A stretch of 64,000 nucleotides of DNA from Acinetobacter calcoaceticus ANC 3811 (GTDB lineage Bacteria > Pseudomonadota > Gammaproteobacteria > Pseudomonadales > Moraxellaceae): contig NZ_KB976986.1 of NCBI RefSeq assembly GCF_000399665.1, forward strand, positions 1,926,773 to 1,990,772, given 5' to 3'. The stretch's first letter is position 1. Each line of letters starts with the position of its first letter. This document shows positions 1 through 7,546 of the stretch, in pieces. Under the pieces are notes generated by a model. That model did not search any database and was not told the DNA's origin. It saw nothing but the letters and a program-made list of their open reading frames with translations. The translations under genes and the position numbers were made by a program.

Positions 1-666
1 CATCAAAAGGTAATGCTTAATATTATTTTGATTGACGAAATAATATGGCATGACTTCTTTATAAGAGATGCCTTGATCAAATGCATCTTCGGCCAGTGGG
101 TCACCCTTGTAGTCAAAATGATAAGGCCCAGCTAAACCAATTATTGCCTTAATTTTCCCTAGGCACTCAATTTTAGTTGAATCAGGGTGATAAACAGCAG
201 ACATGACATTAAATGCACCTGCCGAATGCCCCATAAGTACAATATTTTCTGTAGAGATTTCTAGCTTGTCTTGGTTTTGATGCAAATAGTTCAATGCCTG
301 AGTCAGGTCATCAACAAAACTTGGGAAAATATTTTTAGGTGCTAACTGATAGTTAATCACAGCAACGTCATAGCCTTCTTTGGCAAATGTCTCACCAATA
401 AAAAGATAATCTCGTTTATTACCATGTTGCCAAGCCCCACCATGTACAAAAACAATAAGGGGCTGATGAGTTAGCTTTTTAACAGATCGGTAAACATCCA
501 AACGGTGGCGAGGCTTTAGGCCATAACGAACATTTGGAACCTGCTCAAAACCATCTTTTGGCGTAAAACGGTTTAAAGCAAAACTCCCCAAATCATACAG
601 GCGGAAATCTTTATAAAGAGTTCGCGCCTGTTCAATTTTGCTTTGTACTTGTTCAATCAGATTCAT
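1..666 (-). CDS. Alpha/beta hydrolase (esterase), partial at the window edge
   Basis: An open frame begins with ATG at 666 and runs off the left end of the window, giving the first 222 residues without a stop. The translation has the HGGAW oxyanion-hole motif near residue 81 and the nucleophile elbow GHSAGA near residue 152. Both are typical of the hormone-sensitive-lipase/carboxylesterase branch of alpha/beta hydrolases, which cleave carboxylic esters. No signal peptide is visible, so it is probably cytoplasmic. The catalytic Asp and His lie beyond or near the cut. It starts 4 bases after the stop of the BON lipoprotein gene at 670-1377 and probably shares its transcript. The substrate cannot be told. 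Confidence 0.85.
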   Translation of the reverse strand, partial: MNLIEQVQSKIEQARTLYKDFRLYDLGSFALNRFTPKDGFEQVPNVRYGLKPRHRLDVYRSVKKLTHQPLIVFVHGGAWQHGNKRDYLFIGETFAKEGYDVAVINYQLAPKNIFPSFVDDLTQALNYLHQNQDKLEISTENIVLMGHSAGAFNVMSAVYHPDSTKIECLGKIKAIIGLAGPYHFDYKGDPLAEDAFDQGISYKEVMPYYFVNQNNIKHYLLM

Positions 667-669
667 ATA

Positions 670-1377
670 TTACTGTGCAGTCGAAGCAGGATCTGTTTGG
701 TCAGGATCAATTGCAACAGGTGTTTGAACTGTTGGTTGAGCAATGACGTTATTAATAATCGGCGTAGTCGTTGTATTACCAGAACTTGCTGCTGGAGCAG
801 GTGCCAAATCAATATTATCAATTAAAGTGACAATTTTGGTGACGTTACCAACGTTTTGTAAAACACTGTTTAAATCATTAATTTCAGCAGTATTTAAACG
901 TCCCATTACATAAAGCACACCATCTTCGGTATGTACAAGAACCTTACTATCAGAAACCACAGGTGCTTTCATTAAAAGAGCACGCGTATTTGCTGTTACA
1001 CCCGCATCTTGCATGATGGTGTTATAGCTAACTTTGTTACCCACCGTAATATAGTTATGTACGGCTTTCACATCACTCATGGCTTTAAGGTTGTCTTCTG
1101 CCAATTGTTTCAAGTACGGGTCTGGTACTTGGCCAGTTAATAAAACTGTACTGTGGAAGCTTTCGATATTAATACGTGACTGCTTGAAACGTTGATCAAG
1201 TTTGTAAATGTTGATATTTGCTGTACGTTTAATTGAAGAGTCAATGAATACTTGGCCTAGACTGCGAACACCACTATCTGTGCCCACTGGAGCTGTGCCT
1301 GTTCCACCAGAAATAAAACTTGCGCAACCTGATAAACTTGCGACACAAAGCATTGTTACAGCAATACGTTTTAACAC
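670..1377 (-). CDS. BON-domain outer-membrane lipoprotein (DolP/YraP-like)
   Basis: The 235-residue product begins with a lipoprotein signal, lipobox LSGC, so the mature protein should start at the Cys near residue 18. Two BON domains follow (roughly residues 45-115 and 120-195), then a Thr/Pro/Ala-rich tail. BON domains bind phospholipid, and E. coli DolP (YraP) supports outer-membrane integrity. The start is GTG at 1377 with AGGAG 9 bases upstream. The next in-frame ATG would remove the basic n-region of the signal. yraN lies upstream and rsmI is divergent, matching the E. coli rsmI-yraN-dolP neighbourhood. The low-complexity tail is not in E. coli DolP. Confidence 0.82.
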   Translation of the reverse strand: MLKRIAVTMLCVASLSGCASFISGGTGTAPVGTDSGVRSLGQVFIDSSIKRTANINIYKLDQRFKQSRINIESFHSTVLLTGQVPDPYLKQLAEDNLKAMSDVKAVHNYITVGNKVSYNTIMQDAGVTANTRALLMKAPVVSDSKVLVHTEDGVLYVMGRLNTAEINDLNSVLQNVGNVTKIVTLIDNIDLAPAPAASSGNTTTTPIINNVIAQPTVQTPVAIDPDQTDPASTAQ

Positions 1378-1454
1378 TCCACCAGACTCCTATCAATTTC
1401 TTGGCTTGATCATAAAGCATCAGACTTAAATTTGCTCAAAAGAGTAATGAACTC

Positions 1455-1856
1455 TTAATCCAAAGTAAATGCATTTTCGATCCATTGCAGATCATAATGG
1501 AATTTTGAAAAGTCATGCTGTACTGTTTTTGCAATTTTCTGTGGAAAATCAAAACAAATCACATCAAAACGACAATAAAAATCCTGATAAGATGGATAGC
1601 GCTGTAAAAAACGCATTGCGGTTTTGATAATTTTCTTCTGTTTTGTCCACGTTACCATTTCACAAGCCTGCCCATAATTTCCTATAGTGCGTGCTTTTAC
1701 TTCAACAAAAACTAACTCTTGCCCTCTTTTGACGATTAAATCCACTTCGCCACGGCGTGAATGGTAATTACTTGTGACCCATACATAGTTTTGTGCTTGT
1801 AAAAGGCTTAAAGCAGTTTGCTCTGCCCATTTCCCCAACTGTTGTGCTAATAGCAT
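1455..1856 (-). CDS. yraN: YraN family protein (UPF0102, endonuclease-like fold)
   Basis: The 133-residue protein has the family core: a conserved RRGEVDLIV segment followed by FVEVKAR. This is the acidic/Lys layout (E, D, E-x-K) of restriction-endonuclease-like folds. The family is widespread and conserved but its biochemical role is unsettled; a Holliday-junction-resolvase-like nuclease fold is predicted. I chose ATG at 1856 because GGGGA lies 8 bases upstream. A TTG at 1871 would give five extra residues but has no ribosome site. It sits between rsmI and the BON lipoprotein, as in E. coli. A terminator-like hairpin lies just upstream at 1873-1895. Confidence 0.85.
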   Translation of the reverse strand: MLLAQQLGKWAEQTALSLLQAQNYVWVTSNYHSRRGEVDLIVKRGQELVFVEVKARTIGNYGQACEMVTWTKQKKIIKTAMRFLQRYPSYQDFYCRFDVICFDFPQKIAKTVQHDFSKFHYDLQWIENAFTLD

Positions 1857-1872
1857 TTTTATTTTCCCCAAT

Positions 1873-1895
1873 AAAAAGCATCTCTAGATGTTTTT
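1873..1895 (-). terminator. Terminator-like hairpin in the yraN leader
   Basis: On the minus strand, AAAAACATCT pairs with AGATGCTTTTT around a 2-base core, with one bulged base, and ends in five T. It lies about 15 bases upstream of the yraN start and just before its ribosome site. It could act as an attenuator or end a short upstream transcript. The tight loop makes this uncertain. Confidence 0.35.
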
Positions 1896-2064
1896 ATGCG
1901 TAAGTTATTTTCTTAAATTCATCTGTCGCATCAACTCTAAATCGAACAAATGAAAATCAGATCTTTTTCGAAAAGCTCAAGCTAGCAGACATTGTTCACG
2001 CCCAAATCATAATTTCGGGTAAACTACTCCATTAAAATTGTTTATCTGTACGGAGTAAGACCAA

Positions 2065-2901
2065 ATGAGTGCTCAGTTATTTGTTGTAGCCACCCCAATC
2101 GGGCACTTAGATGATATGACTTTCCGTGCAATTGATATTTTAAAATCAGTTTCTATTGTAGCTGCCGAAGATACGCGTCAATCAGCACAATTATTTAAGC
2201 ACTATAATATATCGACTCAACTTACTGCATGTCATGATCACAATGAAAGCAATAAAATTGAGCAGTTAGTTCAAAAACTACTTGCTGGCGATAGCGTTGC
2301 GTTAATTAGTGATGCAGGTACACCGCTCATCAGTGACCCAGGCTTTAAATTAGTCCGCGCTGCTCAAGAACATGGCATCAGAGTCGTTCCTGTGCCAGGT
2401 GCGTGTGCTGCTATTGCTGCCTTAAGTGCGGTAGGTTTGCCAAGTGACCGTTTTAGCTTTGAAGGCTTTCTGCCATCTAGAGCGTCACAACGTATTTCTC
2501 AATTAGAAAAACTTAAGAACGAAACTCAAACCTTAATTTTCTATGAAGCACCCCATCGTATTTTAGAGTCTATTAAAGATATGGCTCAGGTATTTGGTGA
2601 AGACCGTCCTGTAGGGTTTGCACGTGAAATTACAAAAACATTTGAAACCATCAAAAAAATGACCTTAAAAGATTTGGTCAGCTTCATTGAAAATGACCAC
2701 AATCAAGAAAAAGGTGAAATTGTAGTGGTTGTGGGTGGTGCAGCGGCAAAAACAGATCTAGAACAAGAAAAACTAGATGAACTGTTAAAGCGTTTACTTC
2801 AAGACTTATCTGTTAAAGCTGCATCTCAACTTGCTGCCGATTTAACAGGAATTAAGAAGAAAGTCGCTTATCAACGTGCGCTCGAGTTAACTCAATCTTA
2901 A
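2065..2901 (+). CDS. rsmI: 16S rRNA (cytidine1402-2'-O)-methyltransferase RsmI
   Basis: RsmI 2'-O-methylates C1402 in the decoding centre of 16S rRNA using S-adenosylmethionine. The 278-residue product opens with the family signature LFVVATPIGHLDDMTFRA. It carries AAEDTRQS, the SAM-site stretch LISDAGTPLISDPG near residues 82-95 and VPGACA near 110, all hallmarks of the tetrapyrrole-methylase-fold RsmI family. Length fits the family (about 285). ATG at 2065 is preceded by CGGAG. It is divergent from yraN and the BON lipoprotein, the usual proteobacterial context. A 12-bp hairpin follows the stop. Confidence 0.96.
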   Translation: MSAQLFVVATPIGHLDDMTFRAIDILKSVSIVAAEDTRQSAQLFKHYNISTQLTACHDHNESNKIEQLVQKLLAGDSVALISDAGTPLISDPGFKLVRAAQEHGIRVVPVPGACAAIAALSAVGLPSDRFSFEGFLPSRASQRISQLEKLKNETQTLIFYEAPHRILESIKDMAQVFGEDRPVGFAREITKTFETIKKMTLKDLVSFIENDHNQEKGEIVVVVGGAAAKTDLEQEKLDELLKRLLQDLSVKAASQLAADLTGIKKKVAYQRALELTQS

Positions 2902-2915
2902 TTTTTTAATTAGAT

Positions 2916-2948
2916 ATGGTGATGACATAGATTATTTGTCATCACCAT
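2916..2948. terminator. 12-bp perfect hairpin between rsmI and argP
   Basis: ATGGTGATGACA pairs perfectly with TGTCATCACCAT around a 9-base loop, between the convergent ends of rsmI and argP. The following T-run is weak (TTAATTTT), so it may be a poor terminator or a 3'-end stabilising structure. Confidence 0.5.
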
Positions 2949-3030
2949 CTGTTAATTTTGAATAATAATATTACAGATAAAATTACTTCAAAATCTGAAC
3001 AAACTTTCTGGCTTTTAAAATACCTAATCG

Positions 3031-3921
3031 CTATCTCAATATGCGTTTTGCTGACTCCACAATAGTCTCTGTTAGTGCATCTAACTGTTTAGACTGCCTT
3101 TTCCAATGGTGCCAATATAACGGAATGTCTAGCTCAGCATCAGGGATAACATCCACTAAAGTTCCATTATTTAGTAAAGATTGAACCTGAAGCTCGGGCA
3201 CCATGCCATATCCCAAACCTAATTGGATTGCTTTCACAAAGGCATCTGTGGCAGGAATAAAACTATAAGGATAGCTCTGCAAAGGCAACCCATAATATTT
3301 CAGTAATACCTCTGAATGCATGAGGTCTTTGTGGTTAAAAATTACAGCGGGTGCATTTCTTAAAGTTTCTCGGTTTACGCCCTGTTTAAACCAGTCAGCC
3401 ACAAATTCAGCAGAAGCCAACATTTTATAACGCATTTCCCCGAGTGGTTGAGCTAAACAACCGGACATGACCTGCTCTTCTGCCGAGATACACGCGTTGA
3501 CTTGTCCTGTTTCTAATAAAGTATGCGTATGCGATTGGTCATCAATTTTTAGTTCTAAGACTATTTTTTCTTTAAAAAGGGTTTGCTGAATGCTAGGTAA
3601 AAGCCAAGTCGCTAGCGAATCTGCATTGGAAGCTAGAGCAATTTTATAAAACTCCGACTCAGATGACTTGCCCATCAAACCTTGTAATAAATTTTGCTCC
3701 ATTATTCTCGTATGACGTAAATGTTGCAATAACGTTTGCCCAGCTTGTGTGAGTACGCATGGGCGTCCACGTATAATTAAAATTTGACCTAAATACTTTT
3801 CTAAAGCTTGCACGCGTAAGGACACTGCTGAGGGCGTAATATATAAATGCTTACCTGCCGCATCAAAACTTCCCACTTCTGCTACTGCAAGAAAGGCTTC
3901 ACATTGTTTGCTATCTAACAT
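3031..3921 (-). CDS. argP: LysR-family regulator ArgP (LysG/IciA-like)
   Basis: The 296-residue protein has an N-terminal LysR helix-turn-helix (FLAVAEVGSFDAAGKHLYITPSAVSLRVQALE, about residues 9-40) and a C-terminal effector-binding domain. ArgP/LysG proteins sense lysine or arginine and control an amino-acid exporter gene next door. Here the gene is divergent from a LysE/ArgO exporter with 105 bp between the starts, the classic pair. The start ATG at 3921 has AGG upstream. The specific ligand is inferred from the pairing; LysR regulators of other exporters would look similar. Confidence 0.85.
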   Translation of the reverse strand: MLDSKQCEAFLAVAEVGSFDAAGKHLYITPSAVSLRVQALEKYLGQILIIRGRPCVLTQAGQTLLQHLRHTRIMEQNLLQGLMGKSSESEFYKIALASNADSLATWLLPSIQQTLFKEKIVLELKIDDQSHTHTLLETGQVNACISAEEQVMSGCLAQPLGEMRYKMLASAEFVADWFKQGVNRETLRNAPAVIFNHKDLMHSEVLLKYYGLPLQSYPYSFIPATDAFVKAIQLGLGYGMVPELQVQSLLNNGTLVDVIPDAELDIPLYWHHWKRQSKQLDALTETIVESAKRILR

Positions 3922-4026
3922 ATCAAACCTAAATTTTTTTTAGCTAAACCTAAATATTCTTAATTTTACTTATTTCTTAAGAAAAAGTCAGATAATTCCC
4001 ACATCTGATTTTTTCACCTTATTGTT

Positions 4027-4629
4027 ATGTTCTCTCTTAGTATATTTTTTAAAGGTTTCGGTATTGGTAGCGGGCTTATTGTAGCAATTGGAGCGCAAAA
4101 TGCTTTTGTTCTAAAACAAGGACTTAAACAGCAATATGTATTTTGGTTATGTTTAATCTGTGCGCTGTCCGACTCAATTCTAATCGCTTTTGGTGTATTA
4201 GGTTTTGCCGAAATCATGACAGCATCACCCATCTTAATTACAGTCGCTAAATATTTAGGGGCAACATTCTTATTGGTCTATGGTGCGAAAGCATTCTATG
4301 CTGCCTTAAAAACCACCCAAAGCATGGAGCTTGATAGCAGCCAGAAACAGACTTTAACTCAAGCACTAGTGACCTGTCTCGCCTTTACTTGGCTTAACCC
4401 CCATGTCTATTTGGATACCATTGTTCTGATTGGTTCAGTTGCAACTCAGCTAGAAGACAAAATTAGTTTTGCTTTGGGCAGCATTGTTGCCTCTTGGATT
4501 TTCTTTTTCAGCTTAGGTTATGGCGCAAGGTTATTAAAACCATTATTTATCAATCCTAAAGCATGGAAAGTTTTAGATTTCATTATTGGTTGTGTTATGT
4601 GGAGTATCGCAATATCGCTTCTCATCTAA
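4027..4629 (+). CDS. argO: LysE/ArgO-type basic amino acid exporter
   Basis: This 200-residue inner-membrane protein has about six hydrophobic segments. It carries the LysE signature GSGLIVAIGAQNAFVLKQGL near the N-terminus and WLNPHVYLDT near residue 127, both diagnostic of the LysE family. ArgO and LysE export arginine and/or lysine, preventing toxic build-up. It is divergent from argP, its expected activator; the shared 105-bp AT-rich region should hold the ArgP site. It ends at a perfect bidirectional terminator. Whether arginine or lysine is preferred cannot be read from sequence. Confidence 0.9.
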   Translation: MFSLSIFFKGFGIGSGLIVAIGAQNAFVLKQGLKQQYVFWLCLICALSDSILIAFGVLGFAEIMTASPILITVAKYLGATFLLVYGAKAFYAALKTTQSMELDSSQKQTLTQALVTCLAFTWLNPHVYLDTIVLIGSVATQLEDKISFALGSIVASWIFFFSLGYGARLLKPLFINPKAWKVLDFIIGCVMWSIAISLLI

Positions 4630-4643
4630 TGCATTCAAACAGT

Positions 4644-4673
4644 AAAAAGTACCATGTCTGAATGGTACTTTTT
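4644..4673. terminator. Bidirectional terminator, argO / cation transporter
   Basis: AAAAAGTACCAT pairs perfectly with ATGGTACTTTTT around GTCTGA, giving a T-run on both strands between two convergent genes. Confidence 0.9.
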
Positions 4674-4685
4674 ATACGCTCAAAA

Positions 4686-5327
4686 TTATGCTTGAGAACC
4701 CAACACCAGTTTTGACTGTTTTCTTTCTTGCTGAGACTGTTTTATGACAGCATAACCAGAAGACACGCCCAAGTACGCAATGACAAAGGCAACAAATAAA
4801 TCGGGAAATACACTACCTGTTCCAAATACGCCAACGGCCGCTAAAATCACAGCAATATTGGCAATAGAATCGTTTCTACTACACAACCAGACAGAACGCA
4901 TATTGGCATCTCCATCACGGTACGCATAGAGCATAAGCGCAACTGAAACGTTAGCAATTAAAGCCATCACGCCAATTGCTCCCATCACCATAGGTTCGGG
5001 CGGAACACCATGAAAATACGACAAAACCACTTTTGCAATAACAAAAACACCAAAAGCTGTCATCGTTATTCCTTTAAGTAATGCAGCTGTTGCGCGCCAA
5101 TACAAACTCATCGAAAGCACGACTAAAGATAATGCATAATTTGCTGCATCTCCGGCAAAATCTAATGCATCGGCCCACAATGAAACAGATTGGGCTTTAT
5201 AACCGCCCAATATTTCAACTACAAACATCAAAGCATTGATCACAAGTGCAATCCATAATGCTCTTCTAAAACGTGGACTCACTTTCTTTGAAGGAGAACA
5301 TGTTGAAGCACAACCACATCCAGCCAT
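4686..5327 (-). CDS. Short CDF-like cation efflux protein
   Basis: The 213-residue membrane protein starts with a Cys-rich tail (Cys at residues 4, 6 and 10) followed by about six hydrophobic segments. Segment two contains SVSLWADALDFAGDAANYALS, which resembles the metal-site helix (xxxDxxxD) of cation diffusion facilitators. It lacks the usual C-terminal cytoplasmic dimer domain; typical family members are near 300 residues. The neighbouring divergent PbrR-type MerR regulator and its operator point to export of Cd, Pb or Zn. GAGGA precedes the ATG at 5327. Metal specificity is inferred from context only. Confidence 0.8.
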   Translation of the reverse strand: MAGCGCASTCSPSKKVSPRFRRALWIALVINALMFVVEILGGYKAQSVSLWADALDFAGDAANYALSLVVLSMSLYWRATAALLKGITMTAFGVFVIAKVVLSYFHGVPPEPMVMGAIGVMALIANVSVALMLYAYRDGDANMRSVWLCSRNDSIANIAVILAAVGVFGTGSVFPDLFVAFVIAYLGVSSGYAVIKQSQQERKQSKLVLGSQA

Positions 5328-5356
5328 TTTATTTCCTCTAAAACTCTTTTATAGTC

Positions 5357-5387
5357 ATTAAAAACCTTTGAGTAGCTCCAGAGTCAA
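5357..5387 (-). promoter_or_regulatory. MerR-type promoter with 19-bp spacer
   Basis: Reading the minus strand, TTGACT (5387-5382) and TTTAAT (5362-5357) are separated by 19 bases, the overlong spacing that MerR-family activators correct by twisting DNA. The spacer holds an imperfect dyad (CTTTGAG-TAG-CTCCAGAG, 5367-5384). It faces the cation transporter and lies 6 bases from the regulator's start. Confidence 0.7.
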
Positions 5388-5392
5388 GCCTT

Positions 5393-5794
5393 ATGAATCT
5401 TTCTATTGGTCAATTATCAAAAAAAGCGGATGTTCCAATTGATACGATCCGTTATTACGAAAAAGTAGGTGTGTTGGACCGTATCCAACGTTCAGAAAAT
5501 AATTATCGTATTTATACCGAGCAGACATTCAACGACCTATTGTTTATTAAGCATTGCCGAGAATTAGATATTTCACTCAGTGATATTAAAACGTTAAAAG
5601 AAATGAAAACTCAGCCTAAACAGGCATGTACAAAAATTGATAACCTAGTAGATAAATATTTAAATGAAGTATCTGAAAAAATTGAACGATTATTGCTTTT
5701 AAAAGAATCTTTAATTGATTTAAAACAGCACTGCTCTACCAATCGAACAGTAGATGAATGTGGAATTTTAAAAGAACTGCAAAGCTCGCCTTAA
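5393..5794 (+). CDS. MerR-family Cd/Pb-responsive regulator (PbrR/CadR type)
   Basis: The 133-residue protein has the MerR winged helix-turn-helix at the N-terminus (IGQLSKKADVPIDTIRYYEK) and a coiled-coil dimer helix (about residues 80-112). Cys79, Cys114 and Cys123 have spacings of 35 and 9, the same spacings as the three lead-binding cysteines of PbrR (78, 113, 122). It should bind Pb(II) or Cd(II) and activate the divergent efflux gene through the 19-bp-spacer promoter at 5357-5387. That operator sits within the first bases upstream of its own start, so self-repression is likely. Which metal it prefers is not certain. Confidence 0.88.
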   Translation: MNLSIGQLSKKADVPIDTIRYYEKVGVLDRIQRSENNYRIYTEQTFNDLLFIKHCRELDISLSDIKTLKEMKTQPKQACTKIDNLVDKYLNEVSEKIERLLLLKESLIDLKQHCSTNRTVDECGILKELQSSP

Positions 5795-5820
5795 ACCTAT
5801 TTTAGTAAATTTACACAAAT

Positions 5821-5850
5821 AAAAAAGCACCACTCATGTGATGCTTTTTT
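5821..5850. terminator. Bidirectional terminator after the MerR gene
   Basis: AAAAAAGCA...TGCTTTTTT encloses an inner CAC/GTG stem around TCAT with one mismatch. T-runs on both strands serve the MerR gene and the convergent acidic-protein gene. Confidence 0.8.
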
Positions 5851-5854
5851 AAGA

Positions 5855-6106
5855 TTAATGGTCGCTATGTTCATCAGGAGGAACTTCGGTAATTCTCCCA
5901 CCCCGAGCTAAAAATGCGGCGATTTCATCTTCCAGCGCTTGGCGCTGTTTCTGTTTAGCAGTTACAGTCAGCGTTTCTGCCTCAGCAAGATCAGTATCAC
6001 TCATACCGCCTACTTCTTCATCAGCTGCACCGCTTTCGGCTGCTTTCGCTTCATCTTCATCTACAGCAGAATCTTCTGCATCTTCATAATCATTGATATC
6101 TGACAT
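5855..6106 (-). CDS. Small acidic protein, SutA-like RNA polymerase-associated factor
   Basis: The 83-residue product has a very acidic first half (Asp/Glu-rich to about residue 45). The second half contains AKQKQRQALEDEIAAFLARGG followed by an ITEVPPD stretch. This layout (acidic disordered N-terminus, AKQK-x-R helix, FLxRGG, then a basic or Pro-containing end) matches my recollection of Pseudomonas SutA, an RNA polymerase-binding factor active in slow growth. SutA is longer and has a further C-terminal tail that is missing here. Start ATG at 6106 has GGGAG upstream. Two strong stem-loops lie in its leader. Assignment is by eye; a hypothetical protein is the safe alternative. Confidence 0.6.
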   Translation of the reverse strand: MSDINDYEDAEDSAVDEDEAKAAESGAADEEVGGMSDTDLAEAETLTVTAKQKQRQALEDEIAAFLARGGRITEVPPDEHSDH

Positions 6107-6174
6107 TTCACACTCCCCACAATGATTTTTATTGCATCATCGCTATGGTCCCAAGACCTCAGAAATTTAGCAAT

Positions 6175-6234
6175 CTCTTTGCGTTTAGCAAAGAGCCAAT
6201 TTGGTCACTTCCGTATCTTTTATGACCAAATTGG
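6175..6234 (-). promoter_or_regulatory. Tandem stem-loops in the leader of the SutA-like gene
   Basis: Two perfect inverted repeats are directly adjacent. CCAATTTGGTCA (6196-6207) pairs with TGACCAAATTGG (6223-6234), and CTCTTTGC (6175-6182) pairs with GCAAAGAG (6188-6195). On the minus strand they precede the start at 6106 by about 70 bases, with a further GGTC-TTGG-GACC mini-hairpin between. Neither is followed by a T-run, so this looks like a structured 5' leader or operator rather than a terminator. Confidence 0.55.
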
Positions 6235-6313
6235 TAATGATATATAAATGATTGTTCAAAAAATATCTACTGGCATTGAATTCGCTTAGTAGAGTATAGG
6301 CCCAGTGAATATT

Positions 6314-7546
6314 TTAATGCTTATAGCGGGTACTTTGTAAAGCCCCTAAACCATTTGCTTGTTGCATAAATCGATCTTTTAAAACCGGAGTCAGCTCAAC
6401 TTGCTTAAGCCCCATATTACGAGCCCACACGACTGGAAATAGCTCACTACTTTCAAGCCAACCAATTGCCGACATGCTATGCATCATTGCATCATTCTGA
6501 CCTTTACGGCGATGTTCATAGCGCATTAAAGTTTGCTCATGCGCCCATACACCACGGTTTAAATCGTGAAGCAATACATCACACAGTACTGCGGCATCAA
6601 GACAGCCAATATTTACCCCTTGTCCAGCAAGTGGATGAATTACATGTGCAGCATCACCAATCAAAGCTAAACCTGCTTTTACATATTGTTTTGCAGCACG
6701 AGCTTTGAGCGGAAATTGTGCTCTTGAACGAACCTCTAACACCTCACCCAACATGTGTTGGCTTTCTTGAGTTAAAAGTTGCATAAACGCAGTATCGTTT
6801 AAAGCTGAATATTCATCGGCATAATCATCTGGTAGTGTCCAGACAATGGATTGCCAGTATCCGTTCTCAGTTTCTTCAAGACTTGCCATAGGTAAAAATG
6901 CTAAAGGTCCTGTAGGTAAGAAAATTTGGCGGGCAACATAATGATGAGGCTTTGCTGTTCTGATTGCACAGCTAATGGCTGCTTGTTTGTAATCTAGTAC
7001 ATCGAGGTCAATAAAAGCCTGTTCACGTACAAACGAATTCGCACCATCTGCACCAATAAGAAGTTTAGTTTTAAGCGTAGTGCCATCTGCTAATTGAATA
7101 TGCCAACATCCTACGCCCTGCTCAATACGTGTAACACGCACTTGAGTACGGTAATCTGTAAGCTGCTGCAACATTTTTTGCTGAATGGCAACGTTCAGTA
7201 CACTGGGTTCCACCATAGAACCCAAGGCTTGCTCTGGCATCGGTCTTAGTTGCGACTCTTGGCCAAAATTAATTTCACCGTAGCCATTTAGATTCCAGAC
7301 CTGCATGCCTGTATAAGGCATTTGACGAGCAAGATCATCCCAAACATTTACCGTTTTAAGCAAATGAATGGTCGCTTGGCTAAGTGCTAAAACACGTGGA
7401 TTCATCACGCTTAATGTTTTCTCAACATCAAGTACAGGAGCCGCATCAAGCACTGTGGGTTGCACCCCACCTTGCGCAAGTAACAAAGCAGTTAAACCTC
7501 CAACCAATCCACCACCAATAATGACGACATCCAACACTTCACTCAT
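6314..7546 (-). CDS. ubiI: UbiH/UbiF/VisC-family FAD monooxygenase (UbiI-like)
   Basis: The 410-residue flavoprotein has an N-terminal Rossmann FAD motif (VVIIGGGLVGG), the LIGADGANS motif near residue 165 and IGDAAHVIHPLAGQGVNIGCLDA near residue 290. These are the three signatures of ubiquinone-ring aromatic hydroxylases. Its place directly after ubiH matches E. coli ubiI (visC), which hydroxylates C5 of the ubiquinone ring. The start ATG overlaps the ubiH stop by 4 bases (ATGA), so the two are translationally coupled. The exact ring position cannot be read from sequence because the UbiF, UbiH and UbiI paralogues share these motifs. Confidence 0.85.
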   Translation of the reverse strand: MSEVLDVVIIGGGLVGGLTALLLAQGGVQPTVLDAAPVLDVEKTLSVMNPRVLALSQATIHLLKTVNVWDDLARQMPYTGMQVWNLNGYGEINFGQESQLRPMPEQALGSMVEPSVLNVAIQQKMLQQLTDYRTQVRVTRIEQGVGCWHIQLADGTTLKTKLLIGADGANSFVREQAFIDLDVLDYKQAAISCAIRTAKPHHYVARQIFLPTGPLAFLPMASLEETENGYWQSIVWTLPDDYADEYSALNDTAFMQLLTQESQHMLGEVLEVRSRAQFPLKARAAKQYVKAGLALIGDAAHVIHPLAGQGVNIGCLDAAVLCDVLLHDLNRGVWAHEQTLMRYEHRRKGQNDAMMHSMSAIGWLESSELFPVVWARNMGLKQVELTPVLKDRFMQQANGLGALQSTRYKH

